Assembly (NCBI GenBank): GCA_900546345.1
Contig: URCI01000016.1
Span: forward strand, 1 to 52,211
Length of the DNA: 52,211 nucleotides
Origin: an uncultured Prevotella sp.
GTDB taxonomy: Bacteria; Bacteroidota; Bacteroidia; Bacteroidales; Bacteroidaceae
Direction of reading: 5' to 3'
Below are positions 17,235-27,633 of the stretch, piece after piece. Below the pieces are notes generated by a model. It searched no databases. It was not told the DNA's origin and worked only from the letters and a program-made list of their open reading frames with translations. The position numbers and the translations under genes were made by a program. Within the stretch, counting starts at the first letter, position 1. The number at the start of each line of letters is the position of its first letter.

Positions 17235-20200
17235 ATGCCGAACCTACATCTAAGAACCATCTACCTGCTACCACTCATGGTAGCCACGTCGCTGCTTGCC
17301 TTTGCCGGCAGCGGACATATCTTCACGTCCGGAAAGCTGTCGAGCTCGCTCATCAACTGCGTGACCCAAGACCACTACGGCTATGTATGGGTCGGAACGG
17401 AATATGGCCTCAACAAATTCGACGGCTATAACTTTACCACCTATTTATATAAGAGCACCGACCCGAGCACGATCACCGACAACACCATCACCAATTTCCT
17501 CGTAGACCGTAGCGGCCGGTTATGGATCGGAAGCGCCAAGGGCCTCATGCGCTATGACTACCACCACGACAACTTTGTGCGCTATCCTTTCCCCGATGGA
17601 CGGCACCCGCGCGTCTATTCTCTGATCGAAAACCGAAAGGGCGACATCCTCATTGGATCGGCAGGCTTTGGCCTCTATGCCGTCAGACGCGGCACCGACA
17701 AAGTCATCCACGAGACAGAATACACACGGCAGGATTCCGGAGAATTCTTTACCCATATCTATGAGGACCGTCACGGCTATCTGTGGCAGAGCAGCCATGT
17801 GAGCCTGTTCACCCGCTTCGTCCGCAGCGGGCACCGCGTCATCGCCCATGACTACACTTCCCCCGTGGGAGCGCCGGTAGCTTTCTTCCCCCGTCGCGAC
17901 GGCCGTCTGCTCATCGTCTGCATGGGTGGCATCATGGTCTATGACTACGCCACCGACAGACTCTCCGATGCGGGATATGACTTCGGACGCTATGCCGGCC
18001 ACATCACGATCAATGCCGCGACCTTCGACAAGCATGGAAAACTGTTGGTGGGAACCTCTGAGAGCGGCGTCCTTGTGGCTGCGCACGGCAAGCGCACCTT
18101 CGTACCCTATACGCTACCCACAGATGATGGCTTCGACATCACGACCTCCTACGCCAAGGATCTCATGCTCGACAAGGACTATAACCTGTGGGTGGGCTGC
18201 TACCGCAAAGGACTCTATCTTGTCAACGACCATGTGCCAGCCTTTGCCAGCTGGAGTTTCTCCAAACAAAACTACTCGATTGGCAGCAGCGTCTCGTCGC
18301 TGGCCCGCGGCGATGACGGCACGACATGGTGCACCGTACAGAACAGCGGCGTCTTCCAATTCAATGCCGATGGTCGCATCAAAACTCATCTGCCCGCTCC
18401 GAGCGGTACCAGCATCATCTACCGCGACGGACAGGGCCACTACTGGGTGGGAACGGGCAACGGCCTTTACAGTTACGACATCACAACCGGCTCCGCGGTC
18501 AAGAAGATGAGCTATGCCAGCGACGGCACCTATTGCATCGCCGACGACGGCCACGGCACCCTCTTCGTCTCGGTCTACAGCAAAGGACTCTATGTCTACA
18601 ACACGCAGACCGCGCAGGTACGCGTCTTCAACCAGTCGCAACGACGGGCCGGCGGTTATCTCTGCAACGACTGGATCCGTTCGATGACGGTCGACCATAC
18701 CGGACTGCTGTGGATCGGAACGTCGAACGGCGTCACTTGTCTGAATCCCAAGACCATGTCCTTCCGCACCTTTGGCGATATCTATTTCCTTCATGACATA
18801 CAGACCAACTACCTCCGCGAGGACCCACAAGGCAATATCCTCATCGGCACCGACAACGGCCTCTACGTCTTCCTGCGCAAGAAACGCAAGGTAGTGGCTT
18901 TCCCCGGAGCCGCCATTCTTCGTGGCAAACAGATCTGCGGAATCGCCATTGACCACAGCGGCGACCTATGGATCAGCACCACGATGGGCATCTGGCAATA
19001 TGATCAGAAGCGGCGTAAGTTTCTCGGCCACGTCAGTGGCAATGGGCTGATGTCGCGGGAATATACCCAGGGGGCCGTGCTCCACGACACCGACGACCGC
19101 ATCTCCTTCGGCACAGGCGACGGCATCACCACTTTCTATCCCAACAACGTGCGCAACCGGCGGATGGATCTCTCCAAGGTCTTTCTCACCGGATTCATCG
19201 TTGACGGCAAGACCATGGACTGCCTGTCCGACAACTTCACGATCCCCTACTCCGAGAACACCTTCACCCTGCGATTCTCCTTGCTCAACTATAAAAATCC
19301 CGCCAACATTTATTTCCAGTATCGCATCAATGGGGGCGAATGGACACTCAACAGCGAGGGTGACAACGCCATCACCTTCACCAAACTGCAGCCGGGGAAG
19401 TATGTCATCGACGTGAGAGCCTACGACAACGGCGTGTGCTCTGAAAAGATCCGCACGATCACCATCCACGTCAAAGAGCCGTGGTATCTCTCGCCCCTGG
19501 CCATCGTCCTTTACTTCCTTGCCGTGGCGGGCATCGTCGTCTTCGCCTTTCTATTCTACACGCGTATGAAGAAGACAGAGCTGGAAGAGTCGAAGATGCG
19601 CTTTCTCATCGATGCCACCCATGACATCAAGTCGCCGCTGACGCTCATTCTCGGCCCTCTCAACCGGCTGAAGGAGCGCCTGGCCCATGATGAGGAAAAC
19701 CAGAAATACATCAAGATCATCGATCACAACGCCCGGCGCCTGCTGCTCCTGGTCAATCAGATACTGGATGAACGACGCCTGGACAAGAACCAGCTCACCC
19801 TGCAATGTGCCACTACCGACCTTGTCAGCCTCATCCGCGGTGTATGCTCGATGTTTCAGTTCAACGCCACACAACACCACATCACTCTTGCCTTCGACCA
19901 TGACGAAGCTCAGGTGTACGCTTGGGTCGACGCCCACAACTTTGAGAAGGTAATCGTCAACCTGCTCTCCAATGCGTTTAAATATACACCCGATGGCGGC
20001 GAGATCCATTTCCGGCTTTTCCGTACAAAAGATCAGATTGTCATTCAACTCACCGATACCGGACCGGGCTTCAAGCCTCAGGAGTTAGGTCATGTCTTTG
20101 ACCGATTCTATCAAGGCCATAGAGATGCCAACTCACGCATCAGCGGCACAGGCATAGGACTGAATCTCTGCCATGCCATTGTCGTGATGCACGGCGGTAC

Positions 20201-21131
20201 CATCACTGCCGCCAACCGCTCCAATCATCAGCACGGAGCACAGATAGAAGTCAGGCTGCCCGAATATCACAGGGACATGGCTATAGAAAAACAAAGCACA
20301 GCATCCTCACCGTCAGCACCACACTCGCAAGGCAACCGCCACATCCGTGTAATGCTTGTTGATGACGACAGTGAACTGACACAGTATATTGCACGCGAGC
20401 TCAGACAATGGTACCGCTTCGAGTTGTTCACCAATGGACGTGATGCCATGCAGGCTCTGCTTCAGCAACCTGCCGACATCGTTGTCTCCGACATCGTCAT
20501 GCCCGCCATGGACGGCATCGCACTGCTCAAAGAAATCAAGGGAAACACGCTTACCAGCGACATTCCCGTGGTACTGCTCACTTCCAAAAGCGAGGTCGAA
20601 GACCGTCTACAAGGACTCTCTCTCGGGGCCAACGCCTACCTCGAGAAACCTTTCAGCATGGACGAGCTCCACGCCGTCATCGACAACCTCGTTGATAACA
20701 TCAGGCTCCTGCGCGGAAAATACTCCGGAGCACGCGACCAAGCCAACCGTCTGGAGACTCCGAAGATCGTCGGCAATGACGAGTTGCTCATGGAACGCAT
20801 CATGAAATCGGTCAACGCCCATCTCGCCGATTCCGACTTCAACGTTGAAATCCTCACACAGGAGGTGGGCATCAGTCGCGCACAGCTCCATCGCAAACTC
20901 AAGGAGATCACGGGCGTGTCAACGGCCGACTTCATCCGCAATCTGCGTCTGCAACGCGCCGCGGAGATGCTCGCTGAGGGAAAGGTGGGCGTCACGCAGG
21001 TAGCCTATGACGTAGGCTTTGGCAGCCAGTCGCACTTCTCCACCGTCTTCCGCCGTCATTTCGGTGTCTCGCCCCGTGATTACGCGGCCAAACGGCAAGA
21101 TGAAACAAATACTAACGTCCGTGAAATATAA
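17235..21131 (+). CDS. Hybrid two-component system sensor/regulator (HTCS) of the xylan locus
   Basis: A 1298-residue one-protein signalling system. Order: signal peptide (to about residue 24); periplasmic sensor of about 14 two-component-propeller repeats (motifs like GYVWVGTEYGLNKFDG, GRLWIGSAKGLMRYD, GLLWIGTSNGVTCLN) forming two beta-propellers; Y_Y_Y immunoglobulin-like domain about 680-750; membrane helix about 756-778; histidine kinase with His796 in DATHDIKSPLTLI; ATPase domain (NLLSNAFKYTPDGG, DTGPGF, GTGIGLNLCHAIV); receiver with Asp1086 in VVSDIVMPAMDG; and an AraC-type DNA-binding domain about 1190-1285. These proteins bind oligosaccharides in the periplasm and switch on the adjacent polysaccharide locus. 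It lies 78 nt upstream of the SusC gene, and with the GH10 xylanase downstream the ligand is probably a xylo-oligosaccharide (the role of XynR in Prevotella); that is inference. Confidence 0.95.
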   Translation: MPNLHLRTIYLLPLMVATSLLAFAGSGHIFTSGKLSSSLINCVTQDHYGYVWVGTEYGLNKFDGYNFTTYLYKSTDPSTITDNTITNFLVDRSGRLWIGSAKGLMRYDYHHDNFVRYPFPDGRHPRVYSLIENRKGDILIGSAGFGLYAVRRGTDKVIHETEYTRQDSGEFFTHIYEDRHGYLWQSSHVSLFTRFVRSGHRVIAHDYTSPVGAPVAFFPRRDGRLLIVCMGGIMVYDYATDRLSDAGYDFGRYAGHITINAATFDKHGKLLVGTSESGVLVAAHGKRTFVPYTLPTDDGFDITTSYAKDLMLDKDYNLWVGCYRKGLYLVNDHVPAFASWSFSKQNYSIGSSVSSLARGDDGTTWCTVQNSGVFQFNADGRIKTHLPAPSGTSIIYRDGQGHYWVGTGNGLYSYDITTGSAVKKMSYASDGTYCIADDGHGTLFVSVYSKGLYVYNTQTAQVRVFNQSQRRAGGYLCNDWIRSMTVDHTGLLWIGTSNGVTCLNPKTMSFRTFGDIYFLHDIQTNYLREDPQGNILIGTDNGLYVFLRKKRKVVAFPGAAILRGKQICGIAIDHSGDLWISTTMGIWQYDQKRRKFLGHVSGNGLMSREYTQGAVLHDTDDRISFGTGDGITTFYPNNVRNRRMDLSKVFLTGFIVDGKTMDCLSDNFTIPYSENTFTLRFSLLNYKNPANIYFQYRINGGEWTLNSEGDNAITFTKLQPGKYVIDVRAYDNGVCSEKIRTITIHVKEPWYLSPLAIVLYFLAVAGIVVFAFLFYTRMKKTELEESKMRFLIDATHDIKSPLTLILGPLNRLKERLAHDEENQKYIKIIDHNARRLLLLVNQILDERRLDKNQLTLQCATTDLVSLIRGVCSMFQFNATQHHITLAFDHDEAQVYAWVDAHNFEKVIVNLLSNAFKYTPDGGEIHFRLFRTKDQIVIQLTDTGPGFKPQELGHVFDRFYQGHRDANSRISGTGIGLNLCHAIVVMHGGTITAANRSNHQHGAQIEVRLPEYHRDMAIEKQSTASSPSAPHSQGNRHIRVMLVDDDSELTQYIARELRQWYRFELFTNGRDAMQALLQQPADIVVSDIVMPAMDGIALLKEIKGNTLTSDIPVVLLTSKSEVEDRLQGLSLGANAYLEKPFSMDELHAVIDNLVDNIRLLRGKYSGARDQANRLETPKIVGNDELLMERIMKSVNAHLADSDFNVEILTQEVGISRAQLHRKLKEITGVSTADFIRNLRLQRAAEMLAEGKVGVTQVAYDVGFGSQSHFSTVFRRHFGVSPRDYAAKRQDETNTNVREI

Positions 21132-21158
21132 ATAAACAGTCTTTTGCTTCATTCTTCT

Positions 21159-21166
21159 TATCTTTG
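21159..21166 (+). promoter_or_regulatory. -7 box upstream of the SusC-family gene
   Basis: TATCTTTG, an exact fit to TAnnTTTG; start predicted near 21170, leader about 40 nt. No TTG at 19-21 nt upstream, as expected for a promoter that needs the activator encoded just before it. Confidence 0.65.
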
Positions 21167-21209
21167 TGGCAATCAACCGACTTACATAACAACCTAACTG
21201 ATAAGAACC

Positions 21210-24200
21210 ATGAAACTAAAAGGCAAACAATCTAAGAAGGCGGCCCTCGTCCTCGGACTTGCCGTCGTCTTGCCCCTCAATGCCTTCGGGCAAAGCCGCA
21301 CCGTACATGGCACCGTCACCGATGCAGAAGGACCGGTCATCGGCGCAACGGTCAAGGTCAAGGGTACTGGCACGGGCACCGTGACCGATCTCGACGGCAA
21401 GTACACACTCGCCGTGCCAGCAGGTGCAACCATTGAAGTGTCCTACGTGGGCTACAACACCAAACTCGTCAAGGTAGGCTCGTCAACTGTCTACAACATC
21501 ACGCTTAGTCAAGACGCCAAGCAGCTCAACGAGGTTGTTGTCGTCGGCTATGGAACGATGAAGCGCTCTGACCTCACCGGTGCCGTGGCTTCTGTGGGCA
21601 GCAAATCGATAGAGAAGTCCATACCAACGAGCATCGACCAAGTGCTCGCCGGACGTGCTGCCGGCGTACAGGTACAAGCCAACACAGGTACACCGGGCGG
21701 CTCATCGACCATCCGCATCCGTGGTACAAACTCACTCAACGCCACCTCGCAACCCATTTTCGTCATCGATGGCGTCATCATCGACTCATCGGCAGGTGAC
21801 GAGGGCAACACCAACCCGCTGGCAGCCATCAACCCCAACGACATTGTCTCGATGGACATCCTCAAGGATGCCTCCGCCACGGCCATCTACGGTTCGCGCG
21901 CCTCGAACGGTGTCATCATGATTACCACGCGACGCGGACAAGCCGGAGAGGCCACCATCACCTATGACGGATACATCGGCTGGCAGACCATGCCGAAAAA
22001 GCTCGATGTGATGAACCTGCAGCAATATGCACAGCACTACAACGACATCGCTGCCGCCAATATCAAGGATCCCGTGAGCTCCTATGTCCGTCCCGACCTG
22101 CTTGGCAGCGGTACCGACTGGCAAGACGAGCTCTACCGCCACGCCCTGATGACCAACCACAACCTCAGCATCACCGGTGGCAACCAAGGCATTACCTATG
22201 CCTTCAGCGCAGGCTATCTCGACCAGGACGGTATCGCCATCGGCTCGTCGTTCAAGCGGCAGACCATGCGCGGCAACGTCGACGCACAAATCAAAAAATG
22301 GCTCAAGGGCGGCTTCAGCTTCTCGCTTGCCGACAGCCGGCAGAACACGCTGGCCAACAGCTATGGCATCATCCTCACCGCACTGACCTCGCAACCCTCC
22401 GTGGCCGTGAGAAATCCTGATGGCGGCTACGATGGTCCTGACGACCAATGGATGCCCGACAACCCCGTCGCCCTAGCCGAGATAACGACCAACTACAACA
22501 AAAAACAGAACTTCCGCACCAACGCCTATCTTGAAGCAACACTGATGAAGGGCCTTACCTTCAAGACAGAGCTCTCTACCGATTATAATAACAACAAGTA
22601 TTATTATTACATGCCCGACTACAAGTTCGGCGTCAAGAAGAGCGAGACACGCACCTCGCGATGGACGGGCACGAACACGAAATATTGGTCGTGGCGCAAC
22701 ATCCTGACCTATGACAACAAGTTCGGCCGCCACGCCATCAACGCCATGCTTGGCCAGGAGATGAGCCATAACCACTATGAGACACAGGTGACCTCGGCCA
22801 CTGGGTTCCCTTCCAATTCGGCCACCGACCCTTCGGCAGGCAGCAACGACAGCTCGTCACCCGTAGGCTATCAGGACAACAGTTCGCTGTTCTCTTATTT
22901 TGGTCGTGCCTTCTACAGCTATGACGACCGCTACCTCGCCACGTTCACGCTGCGCCGCGACGGTTCGAGCAACTTTGCCGATGGCCATCGCTGGGGTTGG
23001 TTCCCATCGGCAGCACTGGCTTGGCGTGTAAGCAACGAGTCGTTCATGAAGAATGCCAAGGCCATTGACAACTTCAAGATACGCCTAGGATGGGGTGCCA
23101 CGGGTAACCAAAATGTAGAGAGTTGGGCCTACACCGCACTACTGACCACCTACAACACACCGTGGGGTGTCGGCGTGCTCAACGGCAACAACGCTAACCC
23201 TGACCTGAAGTGGGAGACAACCTATTCTTATAATGTAGGCTTCGACCTCAGTCTGTTCAACAACCGCGTGAATATGGTATTCGACTGGTACTATAAGAAG
23301 ACCAACGACCTGCTCATGCGCATGGACCTCCCTGCCTTCCTCGGCTCAGGTGCCGGAAGCAACTACGGTGTGGCCAGCAATCCATGGGGCAACGTGGGCA
23401 GTCTGCGCAACACCGGTGTCGAGCTGACCATCAACACGGTCAATATCAATGCCAAGCAATTCCAATGGACCAGCAACATCGTCTTCTCGCTCAACCGTAA
23501 CAAGGTACTCAGTCTTGATACCGAGACGGGTACACTGCCACGCTCCTTCCAGACAGGCTCTGAGACCGTCACCGTGACCAACACCAAAGTGGGTGAGCCC
23601 ATCGGACAGTTTTGGGGATGGAAGGTCATCGGACGCTTTGATAAGCCCGAGGACTTCTACTATAAGGACGCGCAAGGCAACGTCAAACCCGTCGCACTGC
23701 CCACAGGTACGAGCATCGGCAAAGCCGGCGTGTGGCTTGGCGACTATATCTTTGCCGACCTCAACGGCGACGGTGTCATCGACAACAACGATGAGACATT
23801 CATCGGCAACCCCGAACCGAAGTTCACCTTTGGCTTCGGCAATACGTTCTCCTACAAGGGGTTTGACCTCAGTTTGCAGTTCGTCGGCTCGTATGGCAAC
23901 AAGGTGCTCAACTACAACCGCCGCTCGCTGGAAGTCACCGGATCGACGTCGAACCTGCTCACCTCGGTGCTCAACTATGCACGCATGGAGAAGATAGACC
24001 CCAACGGCCCCGATGACTACCGCAACTACCACGTCACGAATGCCGCTTCGACAACGATGCCCCGACTCTACACCAGCAGCTATGCCAACGCCAACAACCG
24101 TGTCAGCGACGCCTTCATTGAGGACGGCTCGTACATCCGGCTGCAAAACCTGTCGTTCAGCTACACCTTCCCACGCAAGTGGATTAGCAAGATTTATCTC

Positions 24201-24371
24201 TCCAACTTGAAGCTGTATATGAACATCCAGAACCTCTTCACCATCAGCAAGTACGACGGCTATGATCCGGAGATCGGCTCGCTGTGGGGTGACGCGCTGA
24301 AGAACGGCGTAGACTACAACCGCTATCCATCGCCGCGCATCTACACCTTCGGCATCAACATTTCTTTCTAA
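21210..24371 (+). CDS. SusC-family TonB-dependent outer-membrane transporter
   Basis: A 1053-residue protein with signal peptide (MKLKGKQSKKAALVLGLAVV, cleavage near AFGQ), an N-terminal carboxypeptidase-regulatory-like domain (VHGTVTDAEGPVIGATVKVK, DLDGKYTLAV, EVSYVGY), the linker QLNEVVVVGYGTMKRSDLTG typical of SusC proteins, the plug with IRIRGTNSLN and DASATAIYGSRASNGVIMI, and a long beta-barrel ending in YTFGINISF. It imports oligosaccharides across the outer membrane with TonB energy, with the SusD lipoprotein as lid. The susD gene follows after 27 nt. Given the GH10 xylanase in the same operon, the likely cargo is xylo-oligosaccharide, comparable to XusC of Prevotella bryantii; the substrate is inferred. 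Confidence 0.96.
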   Translation: MKLKGKQSKKAALVLGLAVVLPLNAFGQSRTVHGTVTDAEGPVIGATVKVKGTGTGTVTDLDGKYTLAVPAGATIEVSYVGYNTKLVKVGSSTVYNITLSQDAKQLNEVVVVGYGTMKRSDLTGAVASVGSKSIEKSIPTSIDQVLAGRAAGVQVQANTGTPGGSSTIRIRGTNSLNATSQPIFVIDGVIIDSSAGDEGNTNPLAAINPNDIVSMDILKDASATAIYGSRASNGVIMITTRRGQAGEATITYDGYIGWQTMPKKLDVMNLQQYAQHYNDIAAANIKDPVSSYVRPDLLGSGTDWQDELYRHALMTNHNLSITGGNQGITYAFSAGYLDQDGIAIGSSFKRQTMRGNVDAQIKKWLKGGFSFSLADSRQNTLANSYGIILTALTSQPSVAVRNPDGGYDGPDDQWMPDNPVALAEITTNYNKKQNFRTNAYLEATLMKGLTFKTELSTDYNNNKYYYYMPDYKFGVKKSETRTSRWTGTNTKYWSWRNILTYDNKFGRHAINAMLGQEMSHNHYETQVTSATGFPSNSATDPSAGSNDSSSPVGYQDNSSLFSYFGRAFYSYDDRYLATFTLRRDGSSNFADGHRWGWFPSAALAWRVSNESFMKNAKAIDNFKIRLGWGATGNQNVESWAYTALLTTYNTPWGVGVLNGNNANPDLKWETTYSYNVGFDLSLFNNRVNMVFDWYYKKTNDLLMRMDLPAFLGSGAGSNYGVASNPWGNVGSLRNTGVELTINTVNINAKQFQWTSNIVFSLNRNKVLSLDTETGTLPRSFQTGSETVTVTNTKVGEPIGQFWGWKVIGRFDKPEDFYYKDAQGNVKPVALPTGTSIGKAGVWLGDYIFADLNGDGVIDNNDETFIGNPEPKFTFGFGNTFSYKGFDLSLQFVGSYGNKVLNYNRRSLEVTGSTSNLLTSVLNYARMEKIDPNGPDDYRNYHVTNAASTTMPRLYTSSYANANNRVSDAFIEDGSYIRLQNLSFSYTFPRKWISKIYLSNLKLYMNIQNLFTISKYDGYDPEIGSLWGDALKNGVDYNRYPSPRIYTFGINISF

Positions 24372-24398
24372 TCCTTTCACGTTTCATACCTTACAACC

Positions 24399-26147
24399 AT
24401 GAAAACCAAGATATTATATATAGGTATGCTGGCGGCCTCGATGCTCGCCCTGGGAGCCTGCTCAGACGACTTCCTCGACCAGAAGAACAGCCACCAGCTC
24501 ACGCCCGACGAGTTCTTTGACTCCGACGAAGCCGTCGAAGAGGCCGTGTGGCCACTCTACAGCTACGTGTGGTTTGACTTCAACGACAAGTTCTACTACG
24601 GTATGGGTGACGGACGCGCCAACAACATCACCGCGCAATACTCCAACTACATCTATCCCTACACCAACTTCACCGAGACCTCGCTCTCGCAGGGACTCAC
24701 CGAAGCATGGGGCTCGCTCTACAGTGTGGTGGCGCAGAGCAACAATGCCATCAACAACATCGAGAAATACGCCACCAGCAACGTCAGTCAGGAAGCGAAG
24801 CGCTCCGCCATCGCCGAGGCACGCTTCATGCGCGGTACGGCTTATTGGTACATCGCCTCGCTGTGGGGCTGCGGCATCATCTATAGCAACACCTCCGACC
24901 TGGTCAACAACTACGTGGTACCTGCCAACAACCGCACCGACGTCATCGAGTACGCCATACGCGACCTGGAGTACGCTGCTAAGTATCTGCCAAAGACGCA
25001 GACCGGTGCTGGCCGCGTCACGCGCTATTCAGCCTTCGGCATGCTCTCGCGCGTCTACCTCTCCATGGCCGGACTGACCACCGACGGACAGTACAACGGC
25101 AGCAACATCAAGGCTGAGACCGACATGAACAGCGGTAAGCACAACACCTACTACCTCGACCTGGCCAAGAAGGCTGCCAAGAAGGTCATCGACGAGAGTG
25201 GTGCACAGCTGCTCGACAACTACGCCGACCTCTTCGGAGCCACGACAATCGACAACAACAAGGAGAGCCTCTTCCAATTGCAATTCATCCCCGGCACGGG
25301 TGTCGGCGGTGCAGCACAAAGCATGACCCGCTTCCTGGCCTGGTCGACAATGGTGGCTGACCAAAACGCATGGGGCGGGGCCACCTACTGCTCCTACGAC
25401 CTGTTCAACGAGTTCTCCAACTACGACGATGCCACATTGGGCGAGAAGATTGACGACAAGATTCGCCGTCACAACAGCGTGGCCTCCTATGGCGAGGTCT
25501 ATCCCGAGCTCAGTGCCGATGCCTCCAACCCGTATGTCTACGGCAAGACGGAGAGCCCGAGCTCGCAAGGGGCCAACATCAAGAAGTATGTCATCGGCAC
25601 GAAGAAGGTCAATGGCTTCTCCGAGCCGAACAACAGCGGCATCAACACTTACATGCTGCGCCTGGCCGAGGTCTACCTCAACTATGTCGAGGCCGTCATG
25701 GGCGACGCCGACGAGACGACCGATGCCGAGGCCTTGCGACTGTTCAACGCCGTCAGGCAGCGTGCCCAGGTGCCCGTCAAGAAGGTCGTCACGTGGGAAG
25801 ACCTGCGCCATGAGTACCGCATGGAATTTGCCTTCGAGGGCCTCTATTGGTACCAGTTGCTACGCCGCAGCTACTCTCATCAGCAAGAGGTGGTCAACTA
25901 CCTGAACAACCAGTACCGCAACGCCAGCTACTTCGAGCCGAGCACAAACACGTATAAGCTCAGCAAAAACTATGTGGCACCGGGACCGGACGTGAAGATT
26001 GCCACTGCTGCCAACCTCGTGCTGCCGATGAGTGACACCGACCAGACGAAGAATCCCAACCTCAAGCCGGATGCCCATGGGAAGGTACAGACTGTGGCTT
26101 ATCAGTTCGGCGACAGGGAAGTAAACGAACAGGAACTATTCCAATGA
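24399..26147 (+). CDS. SusD-family glycan-binding lipoprotein
   Basis: A 582-residue lipoprotein; the signal sequence ends in the lipobox LALGAC, and the mature protein starts CSDDFLDQKNSHQLTPDEFF, a standard SusD opening. Helical TPR-like segments follow (EAWGSLYSVVAQSNNAINNI, AIAEARFMRGTAYWYI, YLRLAEVYLNYVEA-type motif as MLRLAEVYLNYVEAV), then the C-terminal block DLRHEYRMEFAFEGLYWYQLLR. It sits on the outer surface over the SusC channel and captures glycan. Encoded 27 nt after susC in the same operon. All regions look intact. Confidence 0.96.
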   Translation: MKTKILYIGMLAASMLALGACSDDFLDQKNSHQLTPDEFFDSDEAVEEAVWPLYSYVWFDFNDKFYYGMGDGRANNITAQYSNYIYPYTNFTETSLSQGLTEAWGSLYSVVAQSNNAINNIEKYATSNVSQEAKRSAIAEARFMRGTAYWYIASLWGCGIIYSNTSDLVNNYVVPANNRTDVIEYAIRDLEYAAKYLPKTQTGAGRVTRYSAFGMLSRVYLSMAGLTTDGQYNGSNIKAETDMNSGKHNTYYLDLAKKAAKKVIDESGAQLLDNYADLFGATTIDNNKESLFQLQFIPGTGVGGAAQSMTRFLAWSTMVADQNAWGGATYCSYDLFNEFSNYDDATLGEKIDDKIRRHNSVASYGEVYPELSADASNPYVYGKTESPSSQGANIKKYVIGTKKVNGFSEPNNSGINTYMLRLAEVYLNYVEAVMGDADETTDAEALRLFNAVRQRAQVPVKKVVTWEDLRHEYRMEFAFEGLYWYQLLRRSYSHQQEVVNYLNNQYRNASYFEPSTNTYKLSKNYVAPGPDVKIATAANLVLPMSDTDQTKNPNLKPDAHGKVQTVAYQFGDREVNEQELFQ

Positions 26148-26172
26148 TGAATGTTGAATGATGAGTTGAGTC
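26144..26172. repeat. Short GAATGATGAATG-type repeat between susD and the glycan-binding gene
   Basis: AATGATGAATGTTGAATGA and a trailing TGAGTTGAGTCA resemble the repeats in the gltB-gltD spacer. It overlaps the stop of the susD gene and fills most of the 58-nt spacer. Confidence 0.6.
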
Positions 26173-26205
26173 ATCAGACAAAACCATAAATAAAACGACA
26201 AAACC

Positions 26206-27609
26206 ATGAGACATACACTTATAACCTCACATCCTCTCAAGGGAGGCGTGAAACTGGCTGCGTGGCTGCTACTGGGCATGTCCACCCTGCTCACCGCCTG
26301 CCACGACGATGACAGTGACAGCAATGCTGCCATGACCATCAACAAGATATACCTGGAGAACGCCAAAGCCACTGACTCCATCACCGACCGTGAGGTGACC
26401 TTCGCCCGACTGGGACAGCTCATCCGCATCGAGGGCTCGGGATTTACAGGGCTAAAGCATATCTATATCAATGGATACGACACCTATTTTAATAATGCGC
26501 TGCTGACCGACAACAACGTGTGGGTGACGCTGAACACGAAAACACCCGTCGACAAGGCCGACGCCTCGGTGCGCAACAAAATCACACTGTACAAAAATGA
26601 TGCCAACACGCTGACCTACGACTTCATCGTGCGTGCCTCGTCACCATCGATATCACGCGTCGATAACACGCTGGCACAGCCAGGCGAGAAAGTGGTGGTC
26701 TACGGAGCAAACCTGCAGGAAACGACAAAACTGACGCTACCCGGAGGCGTGACCGTCACCGAAGGTATTGAGAGCGATCCCGACGGCGAGTGGTACAGCT
26801 TCACCATGCCCAGCGGCGTGACCGAGAGCGGCAGCATCACCAGCGAGGGAGCCAATGGCACTGCCGTCACGCCAGCCTACTTCAACAACAACGACTGCTT
26901 CATTCTCAACTTCGACGGCAAGGGCACACAGGGCTCGTGGAGTGCGACCTACTCGGCCAGCGACCTCGTCGACGACCCGCTCAACACCGGACGCGGCAAG
27001 GTGGCCATGGTCATCCCGCAGAGCGTACTCGACGAAGGGGGCATCAAGGCTGGAGCCAACGCCAAAGGGTTTTGGACAGCCGGCAACGACGACGCACTCG
27101 ACGACTGGGCGCGCATGACGAAATACATCCCGGCCACGACACCGCTCGACTCGGTGGCCCTGCAGTTCGATGTCTACGTGCCTGAACCATGGAGTGGCAG
27201 CGGACAGCTGGAGATAACACTACAGAACAACTTGTCGAACTACGGCTACGGCTCAGCTTGTACGAAGTACAGCAAGGACTACACCAACCAAGCCTACGCC
27301 TGGGTACCATGGATGAACCGCACGACAGGGGCCGTGACGCCCTATGACACCGGCGGACGCTGGCAAACAGTGACCATTCCGCTCTCGCAGTTCGGCAACT
27401 ACACCAATACAGACTTGACATGGACGTTCCAAAACGTCATCAACGACAAGAACAGCGGCAGCTACCGCAACTTCGGATTTCTCTTCGTCAACCCCGACCT
27501 GAAATACGACGAGGCGACGACCTACGAGGCAAAGGACTTCTCGCAGAAAATATACGTCGACAACTTCCGTATCGTCCCTTGCACGACCATCACCGTCAGC
27601 GACTTCTAA
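26206..27609 (+). CDS. Surface glycan-binding lipoprotein (SusE/XusE-position, IPT/TIG domains)
   Basis: A 467-residue lipoprotein with lipobox TLLTAC after a signal sequence. Two immunoglobulin-like IPT/TIG domains follow: GQLIRIEGSGFTGLKHIYIN (about residues 68-145) and GEKVVVYGANLQETTKLTLP (about 155-230). The C-terminal half (FILNFDGKGTQGSWSA through KIYVDNFRIVP) is a beta-sandwich with aromatic residues WVPWM, like the binding domain of surface glycan-binding proteins encoded after susD in Bacteroidetes xylan and xyloglucan loci. It has no catalytic motif. It is third in the operon and probably holds xylan at the cell surface for the GH10 enzyme; the ligand is inferred from context. Confidence 0.85.
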   Translation: MRHTLITSHPLKGGVKLAAWLLLGMSTLLTACHDDDSDSNAAMTINKIYLENAKATDSITDREVTFARLGQLIRIEGSGFTGLKHIYINGYDTYFNNALLTDNNVWVTLNTKTPVDKADASVRNKITLYKNDANTLTYDFIVRASSPSISRVDNTLAQPGEKVVVYGANLQETTKLTLPGGVTVTEGIESDPDGEWYSFTMPSGVTESGSITSEGANGTAVTPAYFNNNDCFILNFDGKGTQGSWSATYSASDLVDDPLNTGRGKVAMVIPQSVLDEGGIKAGANAKGFWTAGNDDALDDWARMTKYIPATTPLDSVALQFDVYVPEPWSGSGQLEITLQNNLSNYGYGSACTKYSKDYTNQAYAWVPWMNRTTGAVTPYDTGGRWQTVTIPLSQFGNYTNTDLTWTFQNVINDKNSGSYRNFGFLFVNPDLKYDEATTYEAKDFSQKIYVDNFRIVPCTTITVSDF

Positions 27610-27633
27610 CAAGAACCAAAACGAAACAATATT

